From the NCBI GenBank assembly GCA_035565975.1, contig DATMRT010000130.1:1-64000 (forward strand): a stretch of DNA of 64,000 nucleotides. Direction: 5' to 3'. A program made the position numbers and the translations under genes. This document shows positions 18,878 to 26,654 of the stretch, piece by piece (positions within the stretch are counted from its first letter, which is position 1; each line of letters opens with the position of its first letter). Source of the stretch: Ga0077530 sp035565975. GTDB taxonomy: Bacteria > Pseudomonadota > Alphaproteobacteria > Rhizobiales > Hyphomicrobiaceae. The notes beneath the pieces are model-generated. The model was not told where the DNA came from. It saw nothing but the letters and a program-made list of their open reading frames with translations, and did no database searches.

Positions 18878-19036
18878 CCGCGTGATAGGTTCGGGCAATA
18901 CGCGCCCGCGTGCCGCACCCAGCCATGCCGGTTGCGGCATGGACCTGAGCGCGGTTAGCCACTATCTCCTGATTATGCGACATGCTGACTATTCAGGCAG
19001 CGCTGCTGCCGCAGTCGCGAGGTGGAAGGGCAGACG

Positions 19037-19516
19037 ATGACCCACACGCAGCACTACGAACCCCGCCGCGCGACCGACCCGCTCGCCCCCCGGGATACCG
19101 GGCAAGCCATGTGGCGCGGCACGCTCGCAAAGTGCCCTTCCTGCGGCGAGGGACATCTCTATCGCGCCTACCTCAAGGTTGCCGATACGTGTGACCATTG
19201 CGGGGAAGAGCTGCACCACCAGCGCGCGGACGACGCGCCGGCCTATTTCACGATTTCGATTGTCGGGCACATCGTCGTCGCCGGCGCGCTCATCATGGAG
19301 CGTGCCCTTGCACCAGCGACCTGGGTGCACATGGCCGTCTGGCTGCCGCTGACGCTCTTCCTGAGCCTTGCCATGCTTCCGGCCGTGAAGGGGGCCCTCA
19401 TCGGCCTTCAGTGGTCGAAGCGCATGCATGGCTTTGGCGGGACACCCGATGAGCCCGAGCCCGAACCGGTCGCGGCCACCAGTCGCCCGGCTGCCAATGC
19501 CGGGGGCGCGCGTTGA
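19037..19516 (+). CDS. DUF983 family zinc-ribbon membrane protein
   Basis: A 159-residue protein with an N-terminal zinc ribbon (CPSCGEGHLYRAYLKVADTC..C: two CxxC-type pairs at about 35-61) and two hydrophobic segments (ISIVGHIVVAGALIMERAL and MAVWLPLTLFLSLAMLPAVKG), the standard DUF983 layout. Biochemical function is not known for the family. The ATG at 19037 has GGAAGGG 6 bases upstream; a GTG five codons earlier is possible. The 159-base gap after rnr contains the perfect hairpin CCATGCCG-gttg-CGGCATGG (18923-18942) without a T-run. Its stop overlaps the TTG start of the Nudix gene (TTGA), so the two are translationally coupled. Confidence 0.9.
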   Translation: MTHTQHYEPRRATDPLAPRDTGQAMWRGTLAKCPSCGEGHLYRAYLKVADTCDHCGEELHHQRADDAPAYFTISIVGHIVVAGALIMERALAPATWVHMAVWLPLTLFLSLAMLPAVKGALIGLQWSKRMHGFGGTPDEPEPEPVAATSRPAANAGGAR

Positions 19517-20337
19517 GCGAGAACGAGTCGTTTAAGGCTCTCGTTGCCGAGCGCGCTGCAGCCAAGACCGCCACACCAGGAACGAAGTCCAGCCAGCCGA
19601 CGCTGCGCCCGCGCGATGCGGCAACGCTCATCATCATCGACAGCGAGGGGGCGGCACCGCGCGTCCTACTCGGAAAGCGCCGCGACGATCTCAAGTTCAT
19701 GCCCGGAAAGTACGTGTTTCCGGGTGGCCGCCTCGATGCCGACGACAAGACGATGACCGCAGCACGCGAGCTGCGTCCAAACGAGATCGACAAGCTCCTG
19801 CTCGATATGAAGGGCCATCCGAGTGCCGCCCGCGCGCGTGGCCTCGCCATGACGGCCGTGCGCGAGACGTTCGAGGAAGCCGGCCTCATCATCGGCGGCG
19901 CCCCGCCTGCGTCGGCGGCTGAGGTCGTGCCTCCGGCCGAGAACCCGTCACTCGAGAGCCCCGCATCCAAGAGCTGGCGCCAGTTCCAGGCGCACGGCTT
20001 CGTGCCCGACCTCGCGCCGCTGACCTTCCTCGCGCGCGCGATCACGCCGCCGGGCCGGCCGCGCCGCTTCGATACGCGCTTCTTCTGCGTCGAGGGTGCG
20101 GCCATCGCCAAAACCACCGATCACAACGACGGCGAGCTCTCCGGCCTCGTCTGGATGACGCTGGTCGAGGCCCGCGAACTCGATCTGCCGCCGATCACGC
20201 GTGTCATCCTCGAGGATCTTGCCGAGCGCATAGCCAAGCGCTCGCTTCATGATCCGTCGGTACCCATCCCATACTACTTCAACCGGCATGGCACCTTCCG
20301 GCGCGAGATGCTGCATCTCGCCGCGCCAACTGCCTGA
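19513..20337 (+). CDS. Nudix family hydrolase
   Basis: A 274-residue Nudix-fold pyrophosphohydrolase, the family that cleaves nucleoside-diphosphate-linked compounds (NDP-sugars, NADH, CoA, ADP-ribose). The FPGGRLD loop at about 70-76 and the core RETFEEAGL (residues 117-125) are visible. They are separated by a longer insertion than in small Nudix proteins, as in larger eukaryote-type or CoA-type members. The substrate cannot be assigned. The TTG start shares its bases with the DUF983 stop codon. Together with topA and rnr it makes a likely four-gene unit, though the gap before DUF983 leaves room for a promoter. Confidence 0.9.
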   Translation: MSENESFKALVAERAAAKTATPGTKSSQPTLRPRDAATLIIIDSEGAAPRVLLGKRRDDLKFMPGKYVFPGGRLDADDKTMTAARELRPNEIDKLLLDMKGHPSAARARGLAMTAVRETFEEAGLIIGGAPPASAAEVVPPAENPSLESPASKSWRQFQAHGFVPDLAPLTFLARAITPPGRPRRFDTRFFCVEGAAIAKTTDHNDGELSGLVWMTLVEARELDLPPITRVILEDLAERIAKRSLHDPSVPIPYYFNRHGTFRREMLHLAAPTA

Positions 20338-20757
20338 TGGCGACCGCTTTTCCGACACATTTCCGACGCCCTTAGGCGCGCCGCGAGCATAAGATCACGT
20401 CTTGTTCTCGCGTCGACCGTGCCGAACCCCTCCTATTGCGGCTTTGTGACGCGAAATTTGTGGCCATTTTCAAGCCGCTCTTGAATCCAATTCAGACGTC
20501 GTGGTTGACGACGGCGGTTGCCGCTGCTTGTGTTGGGCCGCCAGAAGCGCGGGGGTTAAAGGCCGCGTTCTTTCAGTCGGCGACGGGGGACCAACTGGCG
20601 GTCCGAGAGAGGGAGCACAACACCGAAGCGCACAACCAGATGCGGTGACCAATCCTACGCGGTCCACCCTCCGGCTTCGGTGTCCTCAGGCGTGCTGAGC
20701 CTCCACCACGGGACTGCGTTCTGCAGCCCAGGTCGCCCTTCAGGATCTGGAGGTCGC
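20338..20757 (+). other. Long non-coding leader upstream of rlpA with strong secondary structure
   Basis: 420 bases without a convincing gene. The half nearest rlpA is GC-rich and self-complementary. The perfect 10-base arms ACACCGAAGC (20620-20629) and GCTTCGGTGT (20674-20683) enclose a 44-base loop, and a second small hairpin CTCAGGCGTGCTGAG follows at about 20685-20699. A run CGACGGGGGACCAACTGGCGG lies just upstream. The layout looks like a structured 5' leader, perhaps a riboswitch or thermosensor. No known class fits convincingly. Confidence 0.4.
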
Positions 20758-21375
20758 ATGCGTATTCTGCGAGTTCTGCCGGTTATACTCGGCATGACCA
20801 CTGCCGGTCTCATGACAGCACCGGCATCAGCAGAGAGCGTTTATCGGTTCACCGGAAGTACGGAATACAAGGACAGCATTAGTATCAACTCCTACCGATC
20901 CAAGCGCTCCAATCTCGGCGCCATGGACGTGCGCCCGGCCGAGCGTCGCGCCGAGCGCCGGGAAGGCCGCAGGAGCCGCTCAGCTCGTGTGCGCGATCGG
21001 GAGGAGAGCCGTTCGGAGCGGCGTGCCTCGCGCCGTAGCCAGCGGCGGACACGGACGGCCTCGCTCGGAAATGGCGGGGGGAGCTGGGGCGGCGGCAGCC
21101 ACGGGGTTGCGTCATATTACTGGCAGCCGCAGCGCGTCGCCTCCGGCGGCTGGTTCAATCCGAATGCCATGACGGCTGCGCACAAGACGCTGCCCTTCGG
21201 CACGCGAGTGAGGGTCACACATGCCGGCAATGGCCGCTCGGTCATCGTGCGGATCAACGATCGCGGCCCCTATGTCAAAGGCCGGATCATCGATCTGTCG
21301 CGCGCGGCTGCCAGCGCCATCGGCATGACGGGGCAAGGCATCGCTCGTGTGAGCATGGAAGTGCTCGGTCGCTGA
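20758..21375 (+). CDS. rlpA: Septal ring lytic transglycosylase RlpA-like protein
   Basis: An exported double-psi beta-barrel protein of the RlpA family, which in Pseudomonas cleaves denuded peptidoglycan glycans at the septum. An N-terminal signal peptide (MRILRVLPVILGMTTAGLM..APASA) is cut near residue 25. A very Arg/Ser-rich linker (about 55-105) follows, then the DPBB domain with ASYYW, GGWFNPNAMTAAHKTLPFGTRVRV, and the hallmark VIVRINDRGPYVKGRIIDLS. There is no SPOR domain and no lipobox Cys, so it is shorter (205 residues) than classical RlpA. GGAGG precedes the ATG at 20758. It has its own long leader and a terminator. Confidence 0.9.
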   Translation: MRILRVLPVILGMTTAGLMTAPASAESVYRFTGSTEYKDSISINSYRSKRSNLGAMDVRPAERRAERREGRRSRSARVRDREESRSERRASRRSQRRTRTASLGNGGGSWGGGSHGVASYYWQPQRVASGGWFNPNAMTAAHKTLPFGTRVRVTHAGNGRSVIVRINDRGPYVKGRIIDLSRAAASAIGMTGQGIARVSMEVLGR

Positions 21376-21399
21376 GACCAGAGCCACGGATCAAGTGGT

Positions 21400-21442
21400 A
21401 AAAGGCGGCGCGCCGGGCCTCGGTGCGCCGCCTTGCTATTTC
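21400..21442 (+). terminator. Rho-independent-type hairpin after rlpA
   Basis: The arms AAGGCGGCGC (21402-21411) and GCGCCGCCTT (21425-21434) pair perfectly around a 13-base loop, starting 27 bases after the rlpA stop. The trailing sequence TTGCTATTTCT is only a moderate T-tract, so efficiency is uncertain. Confidence 0.65.
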
Positions 21443-21555
21443 TGCACAGGGCCATCGCTCTCGCGGCTTGGCTGCGCGAGCGCGAGGCGCTTGGCCTCGG
21501 TCCCTGTCGCGCGCTACGCTCCCCGGAAAGCAATCATCTCATCCGGGAGGACGGC

Positions 21556-21939
21556 ATGGCGACGTTCAAGTGGGACCACATTCACCTGCGCAGCCCTGAT
21601 CCGGAGGCGACGGCCGCCTTCTACGAGCGCATGTTCGGTGCCGAGGTCATCCGCACAACGCAGCAGGGCAAGCCGCGCATCGACCTCAAAATCGGCGGCG
21701 CCAGCGTGTTCATCGCCCAAGTGACGGCCGGCGACGGCGTCGCCGCACCGCCGAAGACGCCCTACCAGGGCCTCGACCATTTCGGGCTCGAAGTCACGGG
21801 CATCGATGCCGTCGTCGCCGATCTCAAGAAGAAGGGCGCCGAGTTCACCATGGAGCCGAACACGATCCGGCCCGGCACCCGCATCGCGTTCCTACGCGGC
21901 CCTGAAGGCGTCTCTATCGAGCTGCTCGAGCGGAGCTGA
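21556..21939 (+). CDS. VOC (glyoxalase/bleomycin resistance) family protein
   Basis: A 127-residue single-unit vicinal-oxygen-chelate protein with two beta-alpha-beta-beta-beta repeats. Candidate metal ligands are His8/His10 (WDHIHLRSPD), the second-repeat His in GLDHFGLEV, and Glu in VSIELLE. Members include lactoylglutathione lyases, dioxygenases and fosfomycin resistance proteins; the substrate is not predictable here. GGGAGG lies 5 bases before ATG 21556; the frame is open further upstream but without family similarity. It converges on the lipoprotein gene with only 5 bases between stops. Confidence 0.85.
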   Translation: MATFKWDHIHLRSPDPEATAAFYERMFGAEVIRTTQQGKPRIDLKIGGASVFIAQVTAGDGVAAPPKTPYQGLDHFGLEVTGIDAVVADLKKKGAEFTMEPNTIRPGTRIAFLRGPEGVSIELLERS

Positions 21940-21944
21940 GACGA

Positions 21945-22685
21945 TCAGCAGCGCTGCTTGATCTCGGCCTCGAGCTCGGCGCGGACCTCCTTGGCGAGCG
22001 CCGCCACGCGCGCGCGCTGCCCGGCATCCATGCCTTCGACATCCCGGCTGAAGGTATCGAGCGCCCAGTCGAGCTCGGCGCCGGCAAACCGCAGCTTGCC
22101 GCAGTCGAGCGTCTTGCGCAGTGCGCGGTAGGCGAAGAGGCGCGTGCCGTTCGAAAACTCCATCGGCGTCGGCGCACGCATCATCCACGACTGGTTCGGA
22201 TCGGCGATCATGGCGCGCAGCACCGCCAGGCAATCGACGCCGACGCCGCACCGCGTCGTATCCTTTTCGAGCTCGCGCTCGGTCAGCGCCTTCGGCGGGG
22301 ATGGCGGCGGGAGCGTTGCAGGCGGTGCCGAAATGGCGAGGTCGGGCACCGCAGGCTTGGCCTTGGGTGTGGGCGGCGGCGACGGTGCGGGTGCGTGCGG
22401 CACCTTGGGCGCGGCGACGCGAGGCCTGGCAGGTGCCGCCGGTGCGGGTTCGGTCCTCGGCGGAGCCGTGTAAGCGACCTTGGCGGGGGGCTGTTCACCG
22501 CGATGGACAGTCGTGGCGTTGTCCCACGTGTCCTTGAGTGACAGCCGCTCCTGCTCCGCTCCCACATCACCGGTGTAGCGCTCGGCCGGCGGCTCCTCCG
22601 CGCACGCCGTCACGCCGGCCGCGATCAGAGCCGCGAGGACGACTCTGGTTGCATGTCGGCGCTGACGGACGAGCGGCAATGGCAT
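21945..22685 (-). CDS. Proline-rich lipoprotein of unknown function
   Basis: A predicted outer- or inner-membrane lipoprotein of 246 residues. The signal peptide ends in a lipobox-like GVTAC (Cys at about 28). A Pro/Ala-rich spacer (about 80-140) follows, then a C-terminal helical domain with a possible disulfide pair (CGVGVDC) and further Cys at LDCGK and the very C-terminus. I do not recognise the domain. The ATG at 22685 is preceded by GGAAAGACCGGG; a TTG nine codons earlier is less likely. It lies just downstream of the TonB-dependent receptor on the same strand with a 92-base gap. Confidence 0.75.
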   Translation of the reverse strand: MPLPLVRQRRHATRVVLAALIAAGVTACAEEPPAERYTGDVGAEQERLSLKDTWDNATTVHRGEQPPAKVAYTAPPRTEPAPAAPARPRVAAPKVPHAPAPSPPPTPKAKPAVPDLAISAPPATLPPPSPPKALTERELEKDTTRCGVGVDCLAVLRAMIADPNQSWMMRAPTPMEFSNGTRLFAYRALRKTLDCGKLRFAGAELDWALDTFSRDVEGMDAGQRARVAALAKEVRAELEAEIKQRC

Positions 22686-22777
22686 CCCGGTCTTTCCGGA
22701 CGAAATGAGCAAATCGTCCGTAAGACTATGGGTCAGCCTTTAAGTTCGTCTTAACGCTGTTGGCACACTGCGAGAGC

Positions 22778-25060
22778 TCAGTTGTATCTCACCACGCCGT
22801 AGAGGCGGATCGTGCGCCCCGGCTGGAGCACCTCGTCCTTCTTGAAGGAGACGTGATTGCGGATCTCCTCGTCGAGGAGGTTCTCGCCTCTGAGACCGAT
22901 GGTCATCTGCGGCGAGATCCGTCCCAACTCCGGCTGCAGCGCGAAAGTGTACGAGAGATCGGCATTCAGCATCGTGTAGCCGTCGGTCGGCGTATCCTTG
23001 GCATCGTCGCCTGCGACCTTGTCCTGATCGAAAGCGTGAAGCGCAAAGAGTCGCGCCAGCCAGTTGGCATCGCGATAATAGATGCCGGCGCCAAGACGAT
23101 GCGGCGGGATGCGCGGGACATAGCCGCCGCCGCTGAATTTCGCATTGACGAAATCGTACTGGCCTTCGAAGCCGATCACGCCGCGCGCGAACTCGAACAC
23201 ATCCCACTGCGCCGAAAGCTCGACACCGCTGAAGGTCGCGTCGCGCTGCGAGAACACGAGCTGATCGGCAGGACCATGCCCATGGTCGTGATCGTCATGA
23301 TCGTCGTCGTCATCGTCGTGATCATGCTCGCCGCAGGAAGATAGCGTCCCCTCGCATTCGATGCCCGTGAAGCGCTTGAAGATGAAGTTGCGATAGCGCG
23401 TGTGGAAGGCGGTGGCATCGAACCTGAAGGCACCGCGGGCGCGCTTGAAGCCGAGCTCGATGGTGGACGCCTTCTCGATCTTCAGATCCGGATTGCCGAG
23501 CTCGAAGGTGCCGGCGGCATGATGCAGGCCCTTGGAGAAGAGCTCGGCAACGTCGGGCGCGCGCTCCGTGTACTGGCCCGTGAGGCGCGCGACCACGCCG
23601 AGCGGCAGTTCATAAAGAGCACCGAGACTTGCGCTTTTAGGTGCGAATGAGCGACTGCGCTCTTCCACGTGATAGTGGAAGTGATCGTCATGCGGCTCGA
23701 TTTCCACGCCCGTCCCCTTGGCACGGACACTCTCGATGCGCGCCGCCGCCTGTAGCCTCAGACGCCGCGTGATCTCGAGCTCCTCGAACCAGAAGGCAGC
23801 AATGCTGTTCGAGCGCGCCGGTGGATCGATCAGCCCGTCCATCTCCTCGGCGAGCTCCGGATCGTAGATGAAGCCGCGAACGCGCTTCTGATCCCAATGT
23901 AGGCCGACGGCACCCCGGAAAATGCCGAGCGGAGAGCTGAAGGCCTGATGCTGTACCTCCAGGCGGGCCTCGTGCTCCCGATTGGTGTACCGGCTCTCGA
24001 TCTCGTCGCTGATGTGAACGTGATCGCCATGGTCTTCTTCATGGGCGACGATCTCGTTGTGGCCGTAGCGCGAGGTGCCGAGCCAATAGCGGATAGCCTC
24101 GATACCGTAGGCATTCATGCGCCATTCGCCGCGTGACTGGATCTTGTCCTGATGAAGGTCGATGCGCGGGCGATGATCCTCCGCTTCCTCGCCGGGAATG
24201 CCGTAGAAGCTGTTGAAGCGCGTGTAGGAAACGCCGATGAAGCCGCTCTCGCCGACGATGGATGCGCCGAGCGAGTAGCCAGAGCTCTCGACAAAGGAGT
24301 TCGCCTGCCGTCCGCGCGGCGTGTCGTAGTCATCGGCCTGGCGGCGGAAGGCATCGGCGTAGAGAACGATGTTGCCCGCGCCCGTCATCACCTTGAAGCC
24401 ACCGTCATGGCTCTCGTCGACCGAGCCGAGTCCGCCTTTGAGGACGGCGCTGAAACCATCCTTCGGCATGAACTGCGGTATGCGATCGTTCGAAACATCG
24501 ACAACACCGCCGATGGCTTGCGAGCCGTAGCGCAGTGTCGCGGGGCCGCGGATGATCTCGATGCGCTCCGCGGCGAAGGGATCGATCGGCACCGCATGGT
24601 CCTCTGACAGCGCCGAAACGTCGTGCGCGCCGATGCCATTCTCCTGTACGCGCACGCGGAAGCGATCGAGGCCGCGAATAATCGGTCGGCTGGCACCCGG
24701 TGCGAATGTGGACGCCGTCACGCCCGGCTTGAGCGCGGTCGCATCGCCAATGTTGGACACCGCCCGCGCCTCGACCTCCTGCCCGCTCATGACCGTGACC
24801 GGAACGAAGGCGTCCTCGTCGACGACAAGAGTTCCCGGAAGTGCCGCCGGAGGCTCGGCAGGCTCCGCAGGCACAGCGGCCGGCGCGGGCTGGGGAACCG
24901 GTGTGCGCACGCGACGCGGCCGCTGAACCGGGCTCGGGGTCGTCACGACGAGGCCCGGAAGCTGCACCTGGGCCCCGGCACCATCGGCAAAGCCGGCGAT
25001 AATTCCGAGCGTTATCAGACTTCCCCCAATTCCTCGATGCAGCCACCTACCCATCTTCAT
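22778..25060 (-). CDS. TonB-dependent outer-membrane receptor, His-rich (ZnuD-like)
   Basis: A 760-residue outer-membrane beta-barrel receptor with signal peptide (cleaved near GFADGAGA). The plug domain (about 90-220) contains the conserved IIRGLDRFRVRV and DVSNDRIPQ stretches. A 22-strand barrel follows, ending in aromatic-rich terminal strands (LYGVVRYN). An extracellular-loop-like segment at about 574-596 is almost only Asp and His (CGEHDHDDDDDD, then HDDHDHGHG). Such loops are known from the zinc receptor ZnuD, and the protein resembles ZnuD more than siderophore receptors. The start may be the second ATG at 25054, six bases after AGGGGG. A Zur-like palindrome lies just upstream and a tonB-like gene diverges from it, so zinc import is a good working hypothesis. 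Confidence 0.87.
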   Translation of the reverse strand: MKMGRWLHRGIGGSLITLGIIAGFADGAGAQVQLPGLVVTTPSPVQRPRRVRTPVPQPAPAAVPAEPAEPPAALPGTLVVDEDAFVPVTVMSGQEVEARAVSNIGDATALKPGVTASTFAPGASRPIIRGLDRFRVRVQENGIGAHDVSALSEDHAVPIDPFAAERIEIIRGPATLRYGSQAIGGVVDVSNDRIPQFMPKDGFSAVLKGGLGSVDESHDGGFKVMTGAGNIVLYADAFRRQADDYDTPRGRQANSFVESSGYSLGASIVGESGFIGVSYTRFNSFYGIPGEEAEDHRPRIDLHQDKIQSRGEWRMNAYGIEAIRYWLGTSRYGHNEIVAHEEDHGDHVHISDEIESRYTNREHEARLEVQHQAFSSPLGIFRGAVGLHWDQKRVRGFIYDPELAEEMDGLIDPPARSNSIAAFWFEELEITRRLRLQAAARIESVRAKGTGVEIEPHDDHFHYHVEERSRSFAPKSASLGALYELPLGVVARLTGQYTERAPDVAELFSKGLHHAAGTFELGNPDLKIEKASTIELGFKRARGAFRFDATAFHTRYRNFIFKRFTGIECEGTLSSCGEHDHDDDDDDHDDHDHGHGPADQLVFSQRDATFSGVELSAQWDVFEFARGVIGFEGQYDFVNAKFSGGGYVPRIPPHRLGAGIYYRDANWLARLFALHAFDQDKVAGDDAKDTPTDGYTMLNADLSYTFALQPELGRISPQMTIGLRGENLLDEEIRNHVSFKKDEVLQPGRTIRLYGVVRYN

Positions 25061-25077
25061 CCCCCTGTGACAACGTT

Positions 25078-25111
25078 CGCTACGCTATAACATCACTGTT
25101 ATAGTGTAACG
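25078..25111. promoter_or_regulatory. Candidate Zur-type double operator
   Basis: An imperfect 15-base inverted repeat, CGCTACGCTATAACA - tcac - TGTTATAGTGTAACG, with 13 of 15 positions paired; the inner eight are perfect (CTATAACA/TGTTATAG). The right arm matches the general Zur-box pattern TGTTATAnTATAACA at 12 of 14 fixed positions; the left arm is the weaker mirror copy. It ends 18 bases upstream of the receptor ATG, within reach of the promoter or ribosome site. Zinc-responsive repression is inferred from pattern and context. Confidence 0.6.
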
Positions 25112-25276
25112 CCATAGGCCAAAGGCTCAGGACCCGCAAGAAGTGGCGGATGGGGATGGGTAGCTCGTCGGTTGGATTCGGGCCGCCTGTGGCGAGATGA
25201 CCACGGCTCCGCTCATGAGCCCGAGCGTGGCACGCTGCGACTGGCCCCCGCGTCCTCTTGATCGCGGCTGACGAAC

Positions 25277-26410
25277 ATGTTGGAGAGCAAAGCACCGAGA
25301 CGTACACGATTGCGAGAGATGCCGGACGACGACGCCTCGAAGTCGCAAGTGCTGCCGCCCCTCGGCGAGCATCGGCCGACGCGCGCCGATGACGTGCCCG
25401 CCGACCGCGGGAAAATGACCGTCCCGCTCGAGCTGTCGCCAAGTCCGCCCCGCAGTGAAGCGGAGGCCGCCCACGCTGCGCCGGCCGAGCTTCCGTCCGC
25501 TGATCCCGACGCCGCCCCTCTCCCGCCGACGCGCCGCCCCGCTAGGCGCGTTGCGTCCCTGAGCACAGCCTGCGGCGCGCATATCCTCGTGCTGCTTGCG
25601 CTGGTATCAACACCACCCGTCGAGTTCGGCCATGGCGGCACCGAGCGCGATGCGATCAGCGTGTCGATCGTTCCGGCAAGCGCCATTGTAGTGCGGCGGG
25701 CGATCGCCGATGCAACGGCGCAAGCCGCCCCGTCGCAGATCACGCCGGAGCTTGGCGAGGACAGCGCAACAAGCGAGGCGGCGCCGGCGAAGACGGCGAC
25801 ATCGGAAGCGAAGGTCGCGCAGCCGCCTGAGGTCACCGAATCCGACACCAAGCTCGCAGCGCCTGACGAACCCGCACCGGAGACCGCACCCGAAGAGGCC
25901 CCCGTGGTCGCGAGCCCGACGAAGCCGCCGACGCAGGACGTCAAGGTCGCCGCCGCCGAACCAACGCCCGCGCCCGCGCCCGCAGAAAAACCGCACGAGA
26001 ACACCCCGCGCGAGGAAATGCCGACGCCACCATCACCCGACGCGCGCGCTTCGGGCGGTGCCATCGCGCTCGGCTCAGCACCCGAAGAATCGCCGCAGCC
26101 GGCGGCGGCGGCGGCAAGCCACGGCGAGATCAATGCCTATGGCACCGCCGTGCAGATGGCCTTGCTCGCCGTCGATCAGCGCGAGGCCAAGGCGCGTGTT
26201 TCCGCAACGAAAGCCAAGGGCACCGTCATCGTCAGGTTGTCGATCGACGCCAGCGGTGGGCTCGTCAGCGCCGAAGTCATGAGGTCGAGCGGCCGGGCGG
26301 AACTCGACGATGCGGCGCTGCTCCTGATCCGGCTGGCCACGTTCCCGCCGCCACCGGCGAGCCTCACGTCGGAGCAGCGCTCCTATATTGCGCCCATCCG
26401 TTTCCAGTGA
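25277..26410 (+). CDS. tonB: TonB-like energy transducer
   Basis: TonB spans the periplasm and passes proton-motive energy from ExbBD to outer-membrane receptors. This 377-residue protein has an unusually long cytoplasmic N-terminus (about 95 residues) before one membrane helix (LSTACGAHILVLLALV). A long Pro/Ala/Glu-rich spacer runs to about 270, and a C-terminal TonB domain follows (GTVIVRLSIDASGGLVSAEVMRSSG...ALLLIRLATFPPPP). The first ATG (25277) lacks a ribosome site; an ATG at 25319 (MPDDDASK) preceded by GCGAGAG is an alternative. It diverges from the His-rich receptor across 216 bases. No exbB/exbD genes are in the window. Confidence 0.87.
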   Translation: MLESKAPRRTRLREMPDDDASKSQVLPPLGEHRPTRADDVPADRGKMTVPLELSPSPPRSEAEAAHAAPAELPSADPDAAPLPPTRRPARRVASLSTACGAHILVLLALVSTPPVEFGHGGTERDAISVSIVPASAIVVRRAIADATAQAAPSQITPELGEDSATSEAAPAKTATSEAKVAQPPEVTESDTKLAAPDEPAPETAPEEAPVVASPTKPPTQDVKVAAAEPTPAPAPAEKPHENTPREEMPTPPSPDARASGGAIALGSAPEESPQPAAAAASHGEINAYGTAVQMALLAVDQREAKARVSATKAKGTVIVRLSIDASGGLVSAEVMRSSGRAELDDAALLLIRLATFPPPPASLTSEQRSYIAPIRFQ

Positions 26411-26654
26411 GCCCAACGCCACGCATGCTGCGCCGCAAACGCTGCCCTCGCTTTTGCCAGGGGCGGCCATTACACTTCACAGGCTCGTGAAGTTGACGTC
26501 TGAACCGCCAGCGAGCCTCGGCCCGAGTCGACGACGGCCGAGGGCACATGAGTGTGAAAAGGCCGCGCATGGGTCTGCTGCCAGGTCTCGCGAAGCGGAG
26601 TAAGGGGCGCGCCGTCAGGCACGCTAGCTGCATTCCCATCGTGGCGCGCCGCAA

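Noticed and set aside
20560..20700. c-di-AMP (ydaO-type) riboswitch before rlpA
   Set aside because: A GGGGGACC stretch and the rlpA context are suggestive, but the conserved GACAGCTAAC segment and flanking stems are missing.
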